Position numbers and translations under genes: made by a program
Shown: piece after piece, positions 17,725 through 26,481 of the stretch
Layout of the letters: each line of letters opens with the position of its first letter
Numbering within the stretch: position 1 is the first letter of the stretch
Notes under the pieces: generated by a model
Database searches by the model: none
The model's input: only the letters and a program-made list of their open reading frames with translations
Told to the model about the DNA's origin: nothing
Assembly: GCA_021731085.1 (NCBI GenBank)
Contig: JAKFYB010000014.1
Coordinates: forward strand, 42,009-106,008
DNA: 64,000 nucleotides
Direction: 5' to 3'
Source of the DNA: Dehalococcoidia bacterium
GTDB taxonomy: Bacteria; Chloroflexota; Dehalococcoidia; DSTF01; JACRBR01

Positions 17725-19119
17725 TCACCCCTCCGCTCCGGCACCGACGAGTTCGCTTGCACCCGCACGCAGCTTCTCAACGATCTCGTCGAACGCCGCG
17801 CGCGCCTTGCCTTGCGGGCGATCTTTGTTGGCGACGACGCAGATTGTGGATTCGAAGAAGCGTTCGAGCACGGTGAGCTTGTTCGCACGCACGCTTGAGC
17901 CGGTCTCGATGCCCTCGATAAGGATCTCGGCATCATCGGGCACGAAACCTTCGGATGCGCCGCTGATCGGGATGACGCTGTAGCGGCCGAAGTGGCGGTC
18001 ACGCGCGAAGTGGTCGGCGATGTTCGCGAACTCACTGGCGATGCGGATCGGCTTGTTGGCATCCAGCGAACGCCACCAACGGACCGCGTCGGCGGTGGTG
18101 TCGGCAGGCACGTCCTTCACGATGACGGCGAGGCTGTACTTCGAGCGCCCGAGGTCGGCGACCTCTTCGACGGGACTGCCGGGGAACTGCACCTTGTGGT
18201 CGAGCAAGAGGTCGCGGCCGGTGATCGCGAGATCGAACTGGCCGAGGGCGACCTGCTGCGTCATGTCCTGCGGGCGTATGACTTTCACTTCGGCGCCTGC
18301 GACGTCGATGTTCGGGCGGCGAACGACGGTGCCGTCTTCGTACACGGGAACGCGAATGCCGGCGGCCTTGAGCGCGCCCATCGTGTGCGGTTGGTTGTGG
18401 CCGTCGGCGAACGCGATGCGCAGGACGTCGCGCTTCGGCGCGCGCGGACGTGCGGTCAGCGGCAGTTCGCTCGGCACTGTGAGCACTGGCGAGGGCGAGG
18501 TGGTGCCAGCGACGAGCAGTCGCGAGAGGACGGGCGAGATGTCCTTCTCGGCGAGGCTGCGGCGGTTGGCGATGACCCAGGTCGAGCTATCGAGCACGTT
18601 CGCGATCGGGCGGAGGCCGTGGGCGTCGATTGCGGCTGCGTCGCTTGCGGCGACGAGGGCGATGTCGGCGTCCTCGGGTGGGTACGCTTCCGCGGCGCCG
18701 GCGACACCGAAGATGCGATAGCGGCGCAGGCGCAAGCGGCGGGCAATCGCTTCGGCGATGTTCGGGTACTCGCTGACGATGCGCACGGACTGCTCGCACA
18801 TGTTGTCGGCGGACGCGAGCCACAGGGACTGCTGGCCGTAACCGAGGTCGCGGATACGCACGACTTCGTGGCCAGGAAAGCGCTGGGCGAGTTCTTCGAT
18901 CCACGTGAGGCTGCAGATGCCGATGTCGTAGTTCCCGAGGGCGACCTGTACGGGGATGTCCTTCTCGCGAAAGACACGGGCAACGGCTGCACCATCGAGC
19001 ATGTCGAACCGCAGCATGCGCGAACCCGCGGTGTAGGCGTCGATGCCGGCGTCGCAGGCCTCGAGCATGGCCGCTGTTTGCTTGCGGAGATCGCCCGTGG
19101 GGATGGCGACGCGGATCAT
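17725..19119 (-). CDS. hisG: ATP phosphoribosyltransferase, tandem-duplicated catalytic domain
   Basis: 464 residues, about twice the short-form HisG (roughly 210). Two homologous HisG domains run head to tail. Domain 1 (1-205) has RVAIPTGDLRKQT, FREKDIPVQVALGNYDIGI and a PRPP-loop-like GAAEAYPPEDAD (141-152). A proline-rich linker spans 206-230. Domain 2 (231-453) has VLRIAFADGHNQ, IRPQDMTQQVALGQFDLAI-TGRDLL and GASEGFVPDDAE (387-398), then ETGSSVRANKL. The TG(S/T)-x-x-x-N stretch for the 5-phosphate end of the loop is intact only in domain 2; domain 1 reads AASDAAAIDAHGL. Domain 2 is thus likely catalytic and domain 1 degenerate or regulatory. The ATG overlaps the hisZ stop (ATGA), consistent with a HisG-HisZ complex catalysing the first step of histidine synthesis. 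Confidence 0.85.
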   Translation of the reverse strand: MIRVAIPTGDLRKQTAAMLEACDAGIDAYTAGSRMLRFDMLDGAAVARVFREKDIPVQVALGNYDIGICSLTWIEELAQRFPGHEVVRIRDLGYGQQSLWLASADNMCEQSVRIVSEYPNIAEAIARRLRLRRYRIFGVAGAAEAYPPEDADIALVAASDAAAIDAHGLRPIANVLDSSTWVIANRRSLAEKDISPVLSRLLVAGTTSPSPVLTVPSELPLTARPRAPKRDVLRIAFADGHNQPHTMGALKAAGIRVPVYEDGTVVRRPNIDVAGAEVKVIRPQDMTQQVALGQFDLAITGRDLLLDHKVQFPGSPVEEVADLGRSKYSLAVIVKDVPADTTADAVRWWRSLDANKPIRIASEFANIADHFARDRHFGRYSVIPISGASEGFVPDDAEILIEGIETGSSVRANKLTVLERFFESTICVVANKDRPQGKARAAFDEIVEKLRAGASELVGAGAEG

Positions 19120-20357
19120 CGGGCGCCTCCGGCGTTCAGCGCGATTATGAGAGCTTCGACGCTGTCGTAGGTGCGGTTGTCCTCGTGCTGGAACGACGAT
19201 CCGTCGCCGGACACGATGACATTGCGGGCAGAGGCCATGTGCATGCCTTCGACGGTCTCCACGACAAAGCCTGCCGAACGCAATTGACGCGCTGCTGCGT
19301 ACATCGCCACTGTGGCGGGAGCCGAGTAGTCCTGTGTGCGTAGCGCGATGGAGAGAGGCTGGTCATCGTGCGCGGGTTCGGGCATCGCAGCTACGATAGG
19401 CGCGACGTAAAGGGCGAAGCCTGACGCAGGCACGCGCTTTCCGCCCACGAGGCCGATGAGTTCGTCGTAACGGCCCCCGGCGACGATGCGCTGGCCGGCA
19501 GACTCGATGCGGATGACGATGCCTGAGTAGTACTCGAAGCTGCGCGCGAGGACGGCATTGATGCGGGGTGCGTCGCCACCCTCCTCGAGCGCGGCGACGA
19601 CGGACTCGAGTTCGTCGAAGGGTGCGGCGAGCGCGGGGATTGCACTGACGAGCGGGCCACGTAGGTTCGTGATGAAGCCCTCTCCTGCGCCGTCGACTTC
19701 GAACAGGAGTCGCAGCGGCGCGTTGAGCTGCGGCAGGCGCGCCTCGACTTCGTCCACGACGGACATGTCTCCGTCGAGGAGGCGATCGTACGCAGCGCCC
19801 TGTTCTTCCGCGGACAGGCCGGCTGCGGCGAGGACCGCCCGGACGATGCCCGCGTGGGACACACCTACTGTTATGTCAGATATGGCGAGCCGGGCGAGGA
19901 CATCTAGCGCGAGCAACACGACTTCTATATCGCCTGCCGAGCCGGTGTCACCGATAAGCTCGACGCCGCACTGAGTCTCCTCGCGGTCGCTGCCGTCATC
20001 GGTGAAGCGAAAGACGTTCTGGCTGTAGAACAGCTTCGCGACACGCCCGCCGTCGAGGTGCTCGGCGTAGAGGCGCGCGGCCGGGATCGTGGAGTCCGGG
20101 CGGAGAACGACGCGCTCGCCGCTCCAGCCGTCCCAGTCGAGGAAGGAGTACACGCGGTCGAGGGTCTGCGGCGAGAGCGTACCGGCGGCGGTGAACAGGT
20201 GGAGAGGCTCAATGACCGGGGTGCGAATCTCGCGATAGCCCCAGGCACGGCAGGTCGCAGCAAAGGCGTCTTTGACGGCACGGACGCGCTCCATCTCGTC
20301 GGGCAGCAGGTCGCGCATCCCGCGTGAGCGTTGGCTTTCGGTCGTGGCCTCGGTCAA
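19116..20357 (-). CDS. hisZ: ATP phosphoribosyltransferase regulatory subunit (HisS-like)
   Basis: Class II tRNA-synthetase-like protein that activates short-form HisG and binds histidine. Visible: RGMRDLLPDEMERV at the N terminus, a motif 2-like LRPDSTIPAAR then FYSQNVFRF, REETQCGVELIG, the HisA-like SFEYYSGIV and HisB-like AGGRYDELIGLVGG. Motif 2 and HisA residues differ from true HisRS. 413 residues from a TTG at 20357 (GGGGGAT upstream); it keeps about 75 C-terminal residues resembling the anticodon-binding fold, which many HisZ lack. It is immediately upstream of hisG, so HisZ is preferred over HisS. Confidence 0.85.
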   Translation of the reverse strand: MTEATTESQRSRGMRDLLPDEMERVRAVKDAFAATCRAWGYREIRTPVIEPLHLFTAAGTLSPQTLDRVYSFLDWDGWSGERVVLRPDSTIPAARLYAEHLDGGRVAKLFYSQNVFRFTDDGSDREETQCGVELIGDTGSAGDIEVVLLALDVLARLAISDITVGVSHAGIVRAVLAAAGLSAEEQGAAYDRLLDGDMSVVDEVEARLPQLNAPLRLLFEVDGAGEGFITNLRGPLVSAIPALAAPFDELESVVAALEEGGDAPRINAVLARSFEYYSGIVIRIESAGQRIVAGGRYDELIGLVGGKRVPASGFALYVAPIVAAMPEPAHDDQPLSIALRTQDYSAPATVAMYAAARQLRSAGFVVETVEGMHMASARNVIVSGDGSSFQHEDNRTYDSVEALIIALNAGGAR

Positions 20358-20409
20358 TGATCCCCCAACGGCTACATGCCAGCACTCGGTGAGCGGCGCT
20401 ACGCAACAA

Positions 20410-20444
20410 GCCCTGCCCGAGGCGCATGAAGCGGTGGGCAGGGC
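20410..20444 (-). other. Hairpin in the hisZ leader
   Basis: A perfect 9-bp stem GCCCTGCCC / GGGCAGGGC with a 17-base loop, 53 bases upstream of the hisZ start in the divergent 249-bp region shared with the NfeD gene. On the hisZ strand it is followed by TTGTTGC. It could be an attenuator or mRNA element; no histidine-rich leader peptide is seen. Confidence 0.35.
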
Positions 20445-20606
20445 CGGACGCGTCACTCTGATGGGGGCATTCTATCGAACAGCTTCGGCGCTCACCAATC
20501 GGGGCTTCACTGACGAAGGTACGGCCGGCAACGCCGTCGATGCCGTTTCCTGAAGGCGTCTGCCGACGCTTGCCGGAACTGCGATACTGAATCGAGGTAC
20601 ATTCGG

Positions 20607-22034
20607 ATGAACGCCTACGTTCGCCGCCTCCACATCCCACGACGCCGGGTACGAATCGCGCTCGCCGCCGTTCTGCTGCTGGCTGGCATTGCCGTGTCGT
20701 GCGCGCGGAACATCGACGAGCCGGACGCCGTGCATGTTGCGAAGTTCGATGCCCAGGTCAATCCCGTCACCGCGCGCTACATCGACCGGGTCATCGACGA
20801 GGCGGAGTCTGCGAACGCCAAGGCGGTTGTGATCGAACTCGACACGCCTGGTGGCCTGGTGTCGTCGATGGAAGACATCGTGCAGGACATCCAGGCTTCC
20901 GAAGTGCCGGTGATCGTCTGGGTGGGTCCGAGCGGGGCGAAGGCGGCGTCGGCGGGCACGTTCATCACCATGTCTGCGCATGTCGCTTCGATGGCGCCGA
21001 GCACGCGGATCGGCGCGGCGCATCCTGTGAGCGCGAAGGGCGGCGACATAGAAGGCGATATCGGCGCGAAAGTCGAGAACGATGCAGCCGCGTACGCGCG
21101 CAGCATCGCGGAGGAGCGCGGGCGCAACGAAGAGTGGGCGGAGGACGCGGTGCGCGACAGCGTGTCGGCGTCCGCGACGGAAGCGGTAGAGCTGAACATC
21201 GTCGATTTCATCGCGCGCGATATCGATGAAGTGCTGGCGCAGGCCGACGGCATGACGGTGAGCATGAACGGCACGCCGCTAACGCTCGCGGGCCTGACCG
21301 AAGCGCCGCGAGCTTCGAACAACATGACGTTCTTCGAACAACTGCTGCTCATCATCAGCGACCCGAACATCGCGTTCTTGCTATTGAGTCTGGGCGGACT
21401 CGGACTTGTGCTGGAGCTGTTCAATCCGGGGACGTTCATCCCGGGCATCTTCGGCCTCATCTGCCTCATCCTGGCGCTGTTCGTGTTGGGGACGTTGCCG
21501 GTGAACTGGGCGGGGGTAGCGTTGATACTCTTCGCGTTCGTGCTTTTTGCGGGGGAGTTTCTCGTCGCGGGGTTCGGGGCGCTTGGTGTAGGTGGGATCA
21601 TTGCGCTCATCGCCGGAGGACTTTTGTTGACCAGCAGCGATCAGGCGGACTTCCAGGTGAACCGCTGGCTGGTCTTCGGCATGGCAGCGGCTTGCGGTGC
21701 GTTTGTGATGATGGTGATCGTTGCGGTTGTGAAGACGCGACGGGCGCCGGCGGCGATCGGAACGCTGGCGATGGTTGGGAACAGAGCAATTGCACGGACG
21801 CTGCTCAATCCGGATGGCTTCGTGTTTGTGGAGGGTGCGCGCTGGAAGGCGGTCGCGGCCGATGATGACACGCCGATTTTTGAAGGCGAATCCGTCGTGA
21901 TAACGGGGGTGAAGGGACTAACGCTGTTCGTGGCACGCCGCGCGCCTGTCCTGCCGGAGCCGCCGCCACCGGAGCCAGCGCCGCCACCCGCGCCGCCGCA
22001 GGAGCGGTTTCCGCCGGCGATTCTGGATCCGTAG
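20607..22034 (+). CDS. NfeD-family membrane-bound serine protease
   Basis: 475 residues. A signal sequence or lipoprotein-like N terminus (LLLAGIAVSC) precedes a ClpP-like protease domain with the catalytic Ser115 in GAKAASAGTF and the substrate loop DTPGGLVSS. Four or five hydrophobic helices follow (about 247-360), then a C-terminal NfeD OB-fold domain (about 385-450) and a proline-rich tail. This is the long NfeD1b-like architecture, normally acting with stomatin in membrane quality control; no stomatin gene is adjacent in this window. ATG at 20607 follows a GAGG. Confidence 0.9.
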   Translation: MNAYVRRLHIPRRRVRIALAAVLLLAGIAVSCARNIDEPDAVHVAKFDAQVNPVTARYIDRVIDEAESANAKAVVIELDTPGGLVSSMEDIVQDIQASEVPVIVWVGPSGAKAASAGTFITMSAHVASMAPSTRIGAAHPVSAKGGDIEGDIGAKVENDAAAYARSIAEERGRNEEWAEDAVRDSVSASATEAVELNIVDFIARDIDEVLAQADGMTVSMNGTPLTLAGLTEAPRASNNMTFFEQLLLIISDPNIAFLLLSLGGLGLVLELFNPGTFIPGIFGLICLILALFVLGTLPVNWAGVALILFAFVLFAGEFLVAGFGALGVGGIIALIAGGLLLTSSDQADFQVNRWLVFGMAAACGAFVMMVIVAVVKTRRAPAAIGTLAMVGNRAIARTLLNPDGFVFVEGARWKAVAADDDTPIFEGESVVITGVKGLTLFVARRAPVLPEPPPPEPAPPPAPPQERFPPAILDP

Positions 22035-22173
22035 GCGCGACGGCAACGACCATTGGCCATGAACACAGATTGATCGTGTAGCGGCGAGCGCGGCGGACGT
22101 AGCTTCGCGGGTTCATGCACTCGCTAGTCATCTCATGGCACATAAACGCGAGCGCCACTGGCTTAGCCGTACG

Positions 22174-22464
22174 CTACGCCAGGTTGTTGTCGATGAGCTG
22201 GGCGAGAAACTGGCCACCGAAGTTAAGAAGCAGGATGGCCACCAGCGGCGACAGATCCATCATTCCCATGCGGGGCATGATGTTGCGGATTGGCTGAATG
22301 ATCGGCTCCGTAATGGCGTTGAGTGCCTGGATAAGCGGATTGTCGGGGGCCATGTTGAACCAACTCAAGATGGCGCGAATGAAGATGGCGAACGAGAGCA
22401 ACTGGCACAACAGCAGGACTATCGCGCCCAGTTCCGTTTCTGCACTGCCTCCGCCACCAAACAC
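22174..22464 (-). CDS. YggT-family membrane protein
   Basis: 96 residues with two helices (about 12-34 and 68-92). The family core SFAIFIRAILSWF and ITEPIIQPIRNIMP is clear. YggT proteins are linked to membrane or division-related functions and are often next to yggS and proC, as here. It starts with GTG, sharing one base with the proC stop (TAGTG). Confidence 0.9.
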   Translation of the reverse strand: MFGGGGSAETELGAIVLLLCQLLSFAIFIRAILSWFNMAPDNPLIQALNAITEPIIQPIRNIMPRMGMMDLSPLVAILLLNFGGQFLAQLIDNNLA

Positions 22465-23264
22465 TATCCGCCTCCAAGCTCGCGCGAGCGTTCGTACGCC
22501 GCTTCGATCGCCTCGATGATCGTAGCGCGTACGGCCTCTTCTTCGAGCACAAGCAGGCCTGCCGCGGTGGTGCCGCCGGGGGAAGTTACTTCGTTGCGGA
22601 GTTGCGCGAGGTGGACGCCACGGGACTGCGCGTACTTCGCGGAGCCCGCGAATGTCTGGAGTGCGAGTTTTTCGGCGACCTCTCGGCGAAAGCCGATGTG
22701 CACGCCGGCGTCGACGAATGCTTCGATCAGGAGGTAGACGAAACCGGGGCCGCTGCCGATGAGCGCTGTTGCCATGTCCAGATACTTCTCGTCCTCGACG
22801 AACATGGCCGTGCCCGCCGCGGCCAGCAAGGCTTCGATGCTGGCGCGAACGTCGGGCGCGACGGCAGACGTTGCCGTCCAGATGCTTGCGCCCTCGCCGA
22901 CGGCTGCGGGCGTGTTGGGCATGATTCGGACGACGCTGTCCGTACCGAGCGCTTTCGCGATGGTGGTGATTCTGACGCCGGCCATGATCGAGGCTGCCGT
23001 CTTGCCTGCGAAGGCTGACTTCAGTGAGGCTGCTGCGCGCTCGAACTCTTGCGGCTTCATCGCGAAGAGCACGAGGTCGCCGCGACTCGCTGCTTCGACG
23101 GGGTCGGCGGTAGTGAAGACGGGGTGAGCGTTGGCAATGTAGGCCCGGCGATCATCGCTGACTTCGGCGACGGCGACGTCTTCGGGCGCGAGGACACTGC
23201 CGGAAAGCGCCGCCTTGAGCAGCGCCTCGCCCATGAATCCACAGCCAATCAACGCAAGTTTCAC
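22464..23264 (-). CDS. proC: Pyrroline-5-carboxylate reductase
   Basis: Final step of proline synthesis: reduces P5C with NAD(P)H. 266 residues from the GTG at 23264, where the Rossmann fold begins (VKLALIGCGFMGEA). Family signatures: MPNTPAAVGEG, GSGPGFVYLLIEA, and the C-terminal VTSPGGTTAAGL. An AAGGAAG lies 13 bases upstream, rather far. It is coupled to YggT downstream. Confidence 0.94.
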   Translation of the reverse strand: MKLALIGCGFMGEALLKAALSGSVLAPEDVAVAEVSDDRRAYIANAHPVFTTADPVEAASRGDLVLFAMKPQEFERAAASLKSAFAGKTAASIMAGVRITTIAKALGTDSVVRIMPNTPAAVGEGASIWTATSAVAPDVRASIEALLAAAGTAMFVEDEKYLDMATALIGSGPGFVYLLIEAFVDAGVHIGFRREVAEKLALQTFAGSAKYAQSRGVHLAQLRNEVTSPGGTTAAGLLVLEEEAVRATIIEAIEAAYERSRELGGG

Positions 23265-23344
23265 GTGAAGTTTTCGGCTTCCTTGCCCGCGGTGCGTAGC
23301 GGCGTACACCCTCGTGCCAGACTCGATGTGCGTCTGAATCAGGT

Positions 23345-24037
23345 TCAGGCGCGTTCTCCGAATATAGCACGGCCCACCCGGACGAAGGTCGCGCCTTCCT
23401 CGATCGCGACTTCGTAGTCGCTCGTCATGCCCATCGAAAGCTCCTCGAGTCCGTTCGCTTCTGCGAGGGCTTGCAGGGTTCTAAACACTGGGCGGATCGC
23501 CTCCGGATCCGGGGTGGCCGGAGCGACAGTCATCAGGCCGATGAGCTCGACCCGTTGTAATCCGCGTACACGCTCGGCGAGCGACGCGACTTCGTCGAGC
23601 GCGACGCCGTGCTTTGATGATTCGCCGGCGACGTTCACTTCGATGAAGACGCGGACGGGTGTCGTCGCGCGTTCGTTTATGGCGAACGCGAGGCGTTCGG
23701 AGTCGACGCTGTGGATGTACGGGAAGCGTTCGACGGCCAACGCGACCTTGTTGCGCTGGAGGTTGCCAATCAGGTGCCACGTGGGCTGGACACTACGCAC
23801 GGCGAGCGCGTCGATCTTGGGCGCGGCTTCCTGAATGCGATTTTCGCCGAAGTCGCGAAGACCCGCCGCGTGCGCAGCCGAAACGGCCTCGGGGCTGTGG
23901 GTCTTCGAGACGGCGATCAGCGTGACGCTGTCGGGATCGCGACGGGCGCGGGCGCATGCGGCGGCGATGCGCGCGCGGACATCGCGGGTGTTGGCAGCAA
24001 TGTGTTTCGCGGATATGTCTGTCTGATCGTCAGTCAC
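23345..24037 (-). CDS. PLP homeostasis protein, YggS family
   Basis: 230 residues forming an alanine-racemase-like barrel that binds PLP and balances vitamin B6 pools. PLP lysine in LIAVSKTHSPEAV; other family stretches are FGENRIQEA, WHLIGNLQRNK, SVDSERLA and the phosphate-binding LSMGMTSDYEVAI. It starts with GTG at 24037 and overlaps the regulator gene by eight bases. It is the classic neighbour of proC and yggT. Confidence 0.94.
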   Translation of the reverse strand: MTDDQTDISAKHIAANTRDVRARIAAACARARRDPDSVTLIAVSKTHSPEAVSAAHAAGLRDFGENRIQEAAPKIDALAVRSVQPTWHLIGNLQRNKVALAVERFPYIHSVDSERLAFAINERATTPVRVFIEVNVAGESSKHGVALDEVASLAERVRGLQRVELIGLMTVAPATPDPEAIRPVFRTLQALAEANGLEELSMGMTSDYEVAIEEGATFVRVGRAIFGERA

Positions 24038-24860
24038 TGGCGCGTCCGAGGAAGCGGTCGAGGGCGAGCCATGTTTGGGCGTCGGTGGGGATCCAGTCGT
24101 CGATGTCGAGGCCGTCTTCTTCGTTCACCGGCCACGCGAAGCACTGGAACGTCATGCGTTCTCCATCCGGCTCTTGCCAGATCACCCTGTAGGGCCAGCG
24201 ATGGACCGTTGGAAACGCGGCCTCGGTGCGATCCCAGAGGTCAACGAAGCGCTGCACATAGGCTGGATCGCCCTGTTGGAGCACGCTGATCACGCGCGCG
24301 AAATACGGGCTCGGTGCGTCGAGATCTTCCGCACCTAACGCGCTCGATTTGAAGTGCGCGATTTGTTGGCCGACGGCTTCATCCCAATTCATGATGCGGC
24401 GCGCAATCTCGGGGTGGGTTGCCGCACAGATCGCCGGTTCGCCGAGCTTGAAGTAGGATCCGTGCGGCTCTATGCGCCAGAGCTTTCGCAGCGCGTTGTT
24501 TGCGCCGAGTATTTCCGCATTCTCGTTCGTGACAAGCGACGGCCACTTATATTCGGATATCTCAGACACTGCTTGACTCAAGTTCACCATCCGGCGACGC
24601 TTGCCCGGATCTACTCGCTCGCCGTGGTCGTCGCGTGCATAACCCGCCGCAACGAGGACTTCGTTGCGGGTTGAGTACGTGACATTAAGGGCGGAAAGCA
24701 TCGCCAAGAGATGGTCGCGCGAGGCGTGGCGACGGCCCTGCTCGTAGGCCTTAACGGAACCGAGGGACACACCGGAGAGTTCCGCGAGGCGAAGCTGCGA
24801 GACGTTGAGTTTCTCGCGCGCGTCGGCGAGCAGGACGCTCCATCGAGGGCGCGGGGTCAT
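24030..24860 (-). CDS. XRE-family regulator with MmyB-like ligand domain
   Basis: 276 residues. The helix-turn-helix spans about residues 8-62 (LRLAELSGVSLGSVKAYEQGRR). From about 100 on, a MmyB-type ligand-binding domain is suggested by WPSLVTNENAEILGANNALRKLW. Such regulators bind small, often acyl-like ligands; the ligand here is unknown. It lies between DUF309 and yggS with four- and eight-base overlaps, so it is part of the yggS-proC transcript and may regulate it. Confidence 0.82.
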   Translation of the reverse strand: MTPRPRWSVLLADAREKLNVSQLRLAELSGVSLGSVKAYEQGRRHASRDHLLAMLSALNVTYSTRNEVLVAAGYARDDHGERVDPGKRRRMVNLSQAVSEISEYKWPSLVTNENAEILGANNALRKLWRIEPHGSYFKLGEPAICAATHPEIARRIMNWDEAVGQQIAHFKSSALGAEDLDAPSPYFARVISVLQQGDPAYVQRFVDLWDRTEAAFPTVHRWPYRVIWQEPDGERMTFQCFAWPVNEEDGLDIDDWIPTDAQTWLALDRFLGRASD

Positions 24861-25282
24861 GGCTCCGTCTCGAACGCGATACGCGGCGCGTGCCGTTCAT
24901 CCCACGACGTAAAGTCCTGCGGCCCGATCGCCTCTAGTTCTGCGCGCACGCGGGTGATGTCTGCGAGCAGAGACCGTACATCAACGCCGAGGTGGTGCGG
25001 CGCGAAGACTGTCAGTTTGTCGCTGGCCGCGTCGAAGAGTTTGAAGATACCCGGGTACTCGCCGCGCGCGAAGTGGACGAGGGCCGCCGCCACCTGGATG
25101 ATGCCCTGGAACATCGTGCGATCTGGGAGCGGGGTGACCTGCCATAGGTCTTCCAGCGTTTCGTGCGACTCGAACCAGAAGCCGTCGTTGAATTGCTCGA
25201 TGGCTGTGTAGAACTCATCGAGTCGCGCGCGCAACTCATCGACCGCAAGCAGCGGCGCGTTCTTGATCACAGTCTTCGCCAT
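24857..25282 (-). CDS. DUF309 protein
   Basis: 141 residues from the ATG at 25282, seven bases after GGAGGG; an ATG ten codons upstream lacks a site. The family core is FNDGFWFESHETLEDLW followed by FQGIIQVAAALVH. Helical protein of unknown biochemical role, common in Chloroflexota, Cyanobacteria and Bacillota. Its stop overlaps the XRE regulator start. Confidence 0.85.
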   Translation of the reverse strand: MAKTVIKNAPLLAVDELRARLDEFYTAIEQFNDGFWFESHETLEDLWQVTPLPDRTMFQGIIQVAAALVHFARGEYPGIFKLFDAASDKLTVFAPHHLGVDVRSLLADITRVRAELEAIGPQDFTSWDERHAPRIAFETEP

Positions 25283-25415
25283 ATGCCGGCCCTCCGGGCA
25301 TACAAGCTGCACTGCTTAACGCGGGTCGTGCGGGCTGCTCGCCCGTAGGTGGTGGCGCGGCTATTGTATCCGCACGGGAGACTAGGCGCCTCGCACGGAC
25401 CCTCAGGAGCATTTT

Positions 25416-26444
25416 GTGAAAGCCGCCCGTTTACACCAGCCTGGCAGTGCCGAGAACTACGTATACGAGGACGCACCAGAGCCGGAGGTGGTTCCCGGGC
25501 ACGTCCTCGTCCGGGTGAAAGCGGTGGCGCTTAACCACTTGGAGGCGTGGGCGGCGAAGACGCCTCCAGGCGTCAAGTTCGACTCCCCAAGGATTCTGGG
25601 TGCGGACGTTTCAGGAGTGATCGAGGCTGTCGGCGCCGGCGTCACGAACGCGCAACCTGGCCAGGATGTGATGTTGCACCCGGGGACTTCGTGCGGCGTC
25701 TGCGATGTCTGTCTCGACGGGCAGGACAATTTGTGCGCGCGGTACATGCTCTTCGGGCAAGGGCGGGATGGGGGCATGGCTGAGCTGATGCTTGCGCCGG
25801 CCGCAAACGTTATCGCAAAACCAGCGAACCTCACGTTCGAGGAGGCGGCATCGATCCCGCTTGTGTTTACCACGGTGCTGCACATGATACTGACGCGGGC
25901 GCACCTTCGATATGGCGAGACCGTGCTCGTGAACGCGGCAGGGAGTGGAGTGGGCGTGGCAGCGATTCAGGTCGCGAAGGTGCACGGTGCACGGGTGATC
26001 GCGAGCGCTGGATCGGACGCGAAGCTCGAGAAGGCACGCGGGCTCGGCGCGGACGACGTGATCAACTACACGACACAAGACCTGGCAGCGGAGGCGAAGC
26101 GTCTGACGGCCGGACGTGGCGTCGACATGGTCGTCGAGAACGTGGGCGGTGAGGTGTTCGAGAAGAGCATCCTGGCGTTGGCGCGCAACGGCCGCGTGGT
26201 GACCTGCGGGGCGACGGCGGGCAACGATGCGACGTTCAATGTGACGCGCTTCTTTCTGAGCCAGAAGACGATCTACGGCAGCTTTATGGGCACGAAGGCG
26301 GAGCTGCTGCGATATATGCCGTGCTTTGCGGACGGGCGGCTGAAACCGGTGGTTGACGCTGTATACCCACTCAGCGAGGCGGCGACTGCGGTCGGACGGC
26401 TCATTCAGCGAGATCAGTTTGGCAAGGTCGTACTCGTGCCCTAA
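25416..26444 (+). CDS. MDR-superfamily alcohol dehydrogenase/quinone oxidoreductase
   Basis: 342 residues. GroES-like N-terminal domain, then a Rossmann fold with AAGSGVGVAAIQVAKVHGA. The structural-zinc cysteines are kept (CGVCDVCLDGQDNLC), but the usual catalytic-zinc cysteine is replaced (VALNHLEAW), so it is more like a quinone- or enoyl-reductase than a zinc alcohol dehydrogenase. GTG start with CAGGAG upstream. It leads the plus-strand acyl-CoA genes. The substrate cannot be fixed; it lacks the length and motifs of crotonyl-CoA carboxylase/reductase. Confidence 0.85.
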   Translation: MKAARLHQPGSAENYVYEDAPEPEVVPGHVLVRVKAVALNHLEAWAAKTPPGVKFDSPRILGADVSGVIEAVGAGVTNAQPGQDVMLHPGTSCGVCDVCLDGQDNLCARYMLFGQGRDGGMAELMLAPAANVIAKPANLTFEEAASIPLVFTTVLHMILTRAHLRYGETVLVNAAGSGVGVAAIQVAKVHGARVIASAGSDAKLEKARGLGADDVINYTTQDLAAEAKRLTAGRGVDMVVENVGGEVFEKSILALARNGRVVTCGATAGNDATFNVTRFFLSQKTIYGSFMGTKAELLRYMPCFADGRLKPVVDAVYPLSEAATAVGRLIQRDQFGKVVLVP

Positions 26445-26481
26445 GGCGTTTTGTTCTGCCTTTCATGAGAATGGAGTACTG

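Noticed and set aside
17992..19170. 392-codon plus-strand frame opposite hisG
   Set aside because: Antisense shadow of the duplicated HisG; Asp/Val-rich composition typical of complement reading.
19116..20357. True histidyl-tRNA synthetase
   Set aside because: Motif 2 and HisA residues are altered and the gene is fused by overlap to hisG; HisZ fits better, although a genome check for hisS would settle it.
25416..26444. Crotonyl-CoA carboxylase/reductase for the MDR gene
   Set aside because: The protein is about 100 residues too short and has structural-zinc cysteines, unlike Ccr.
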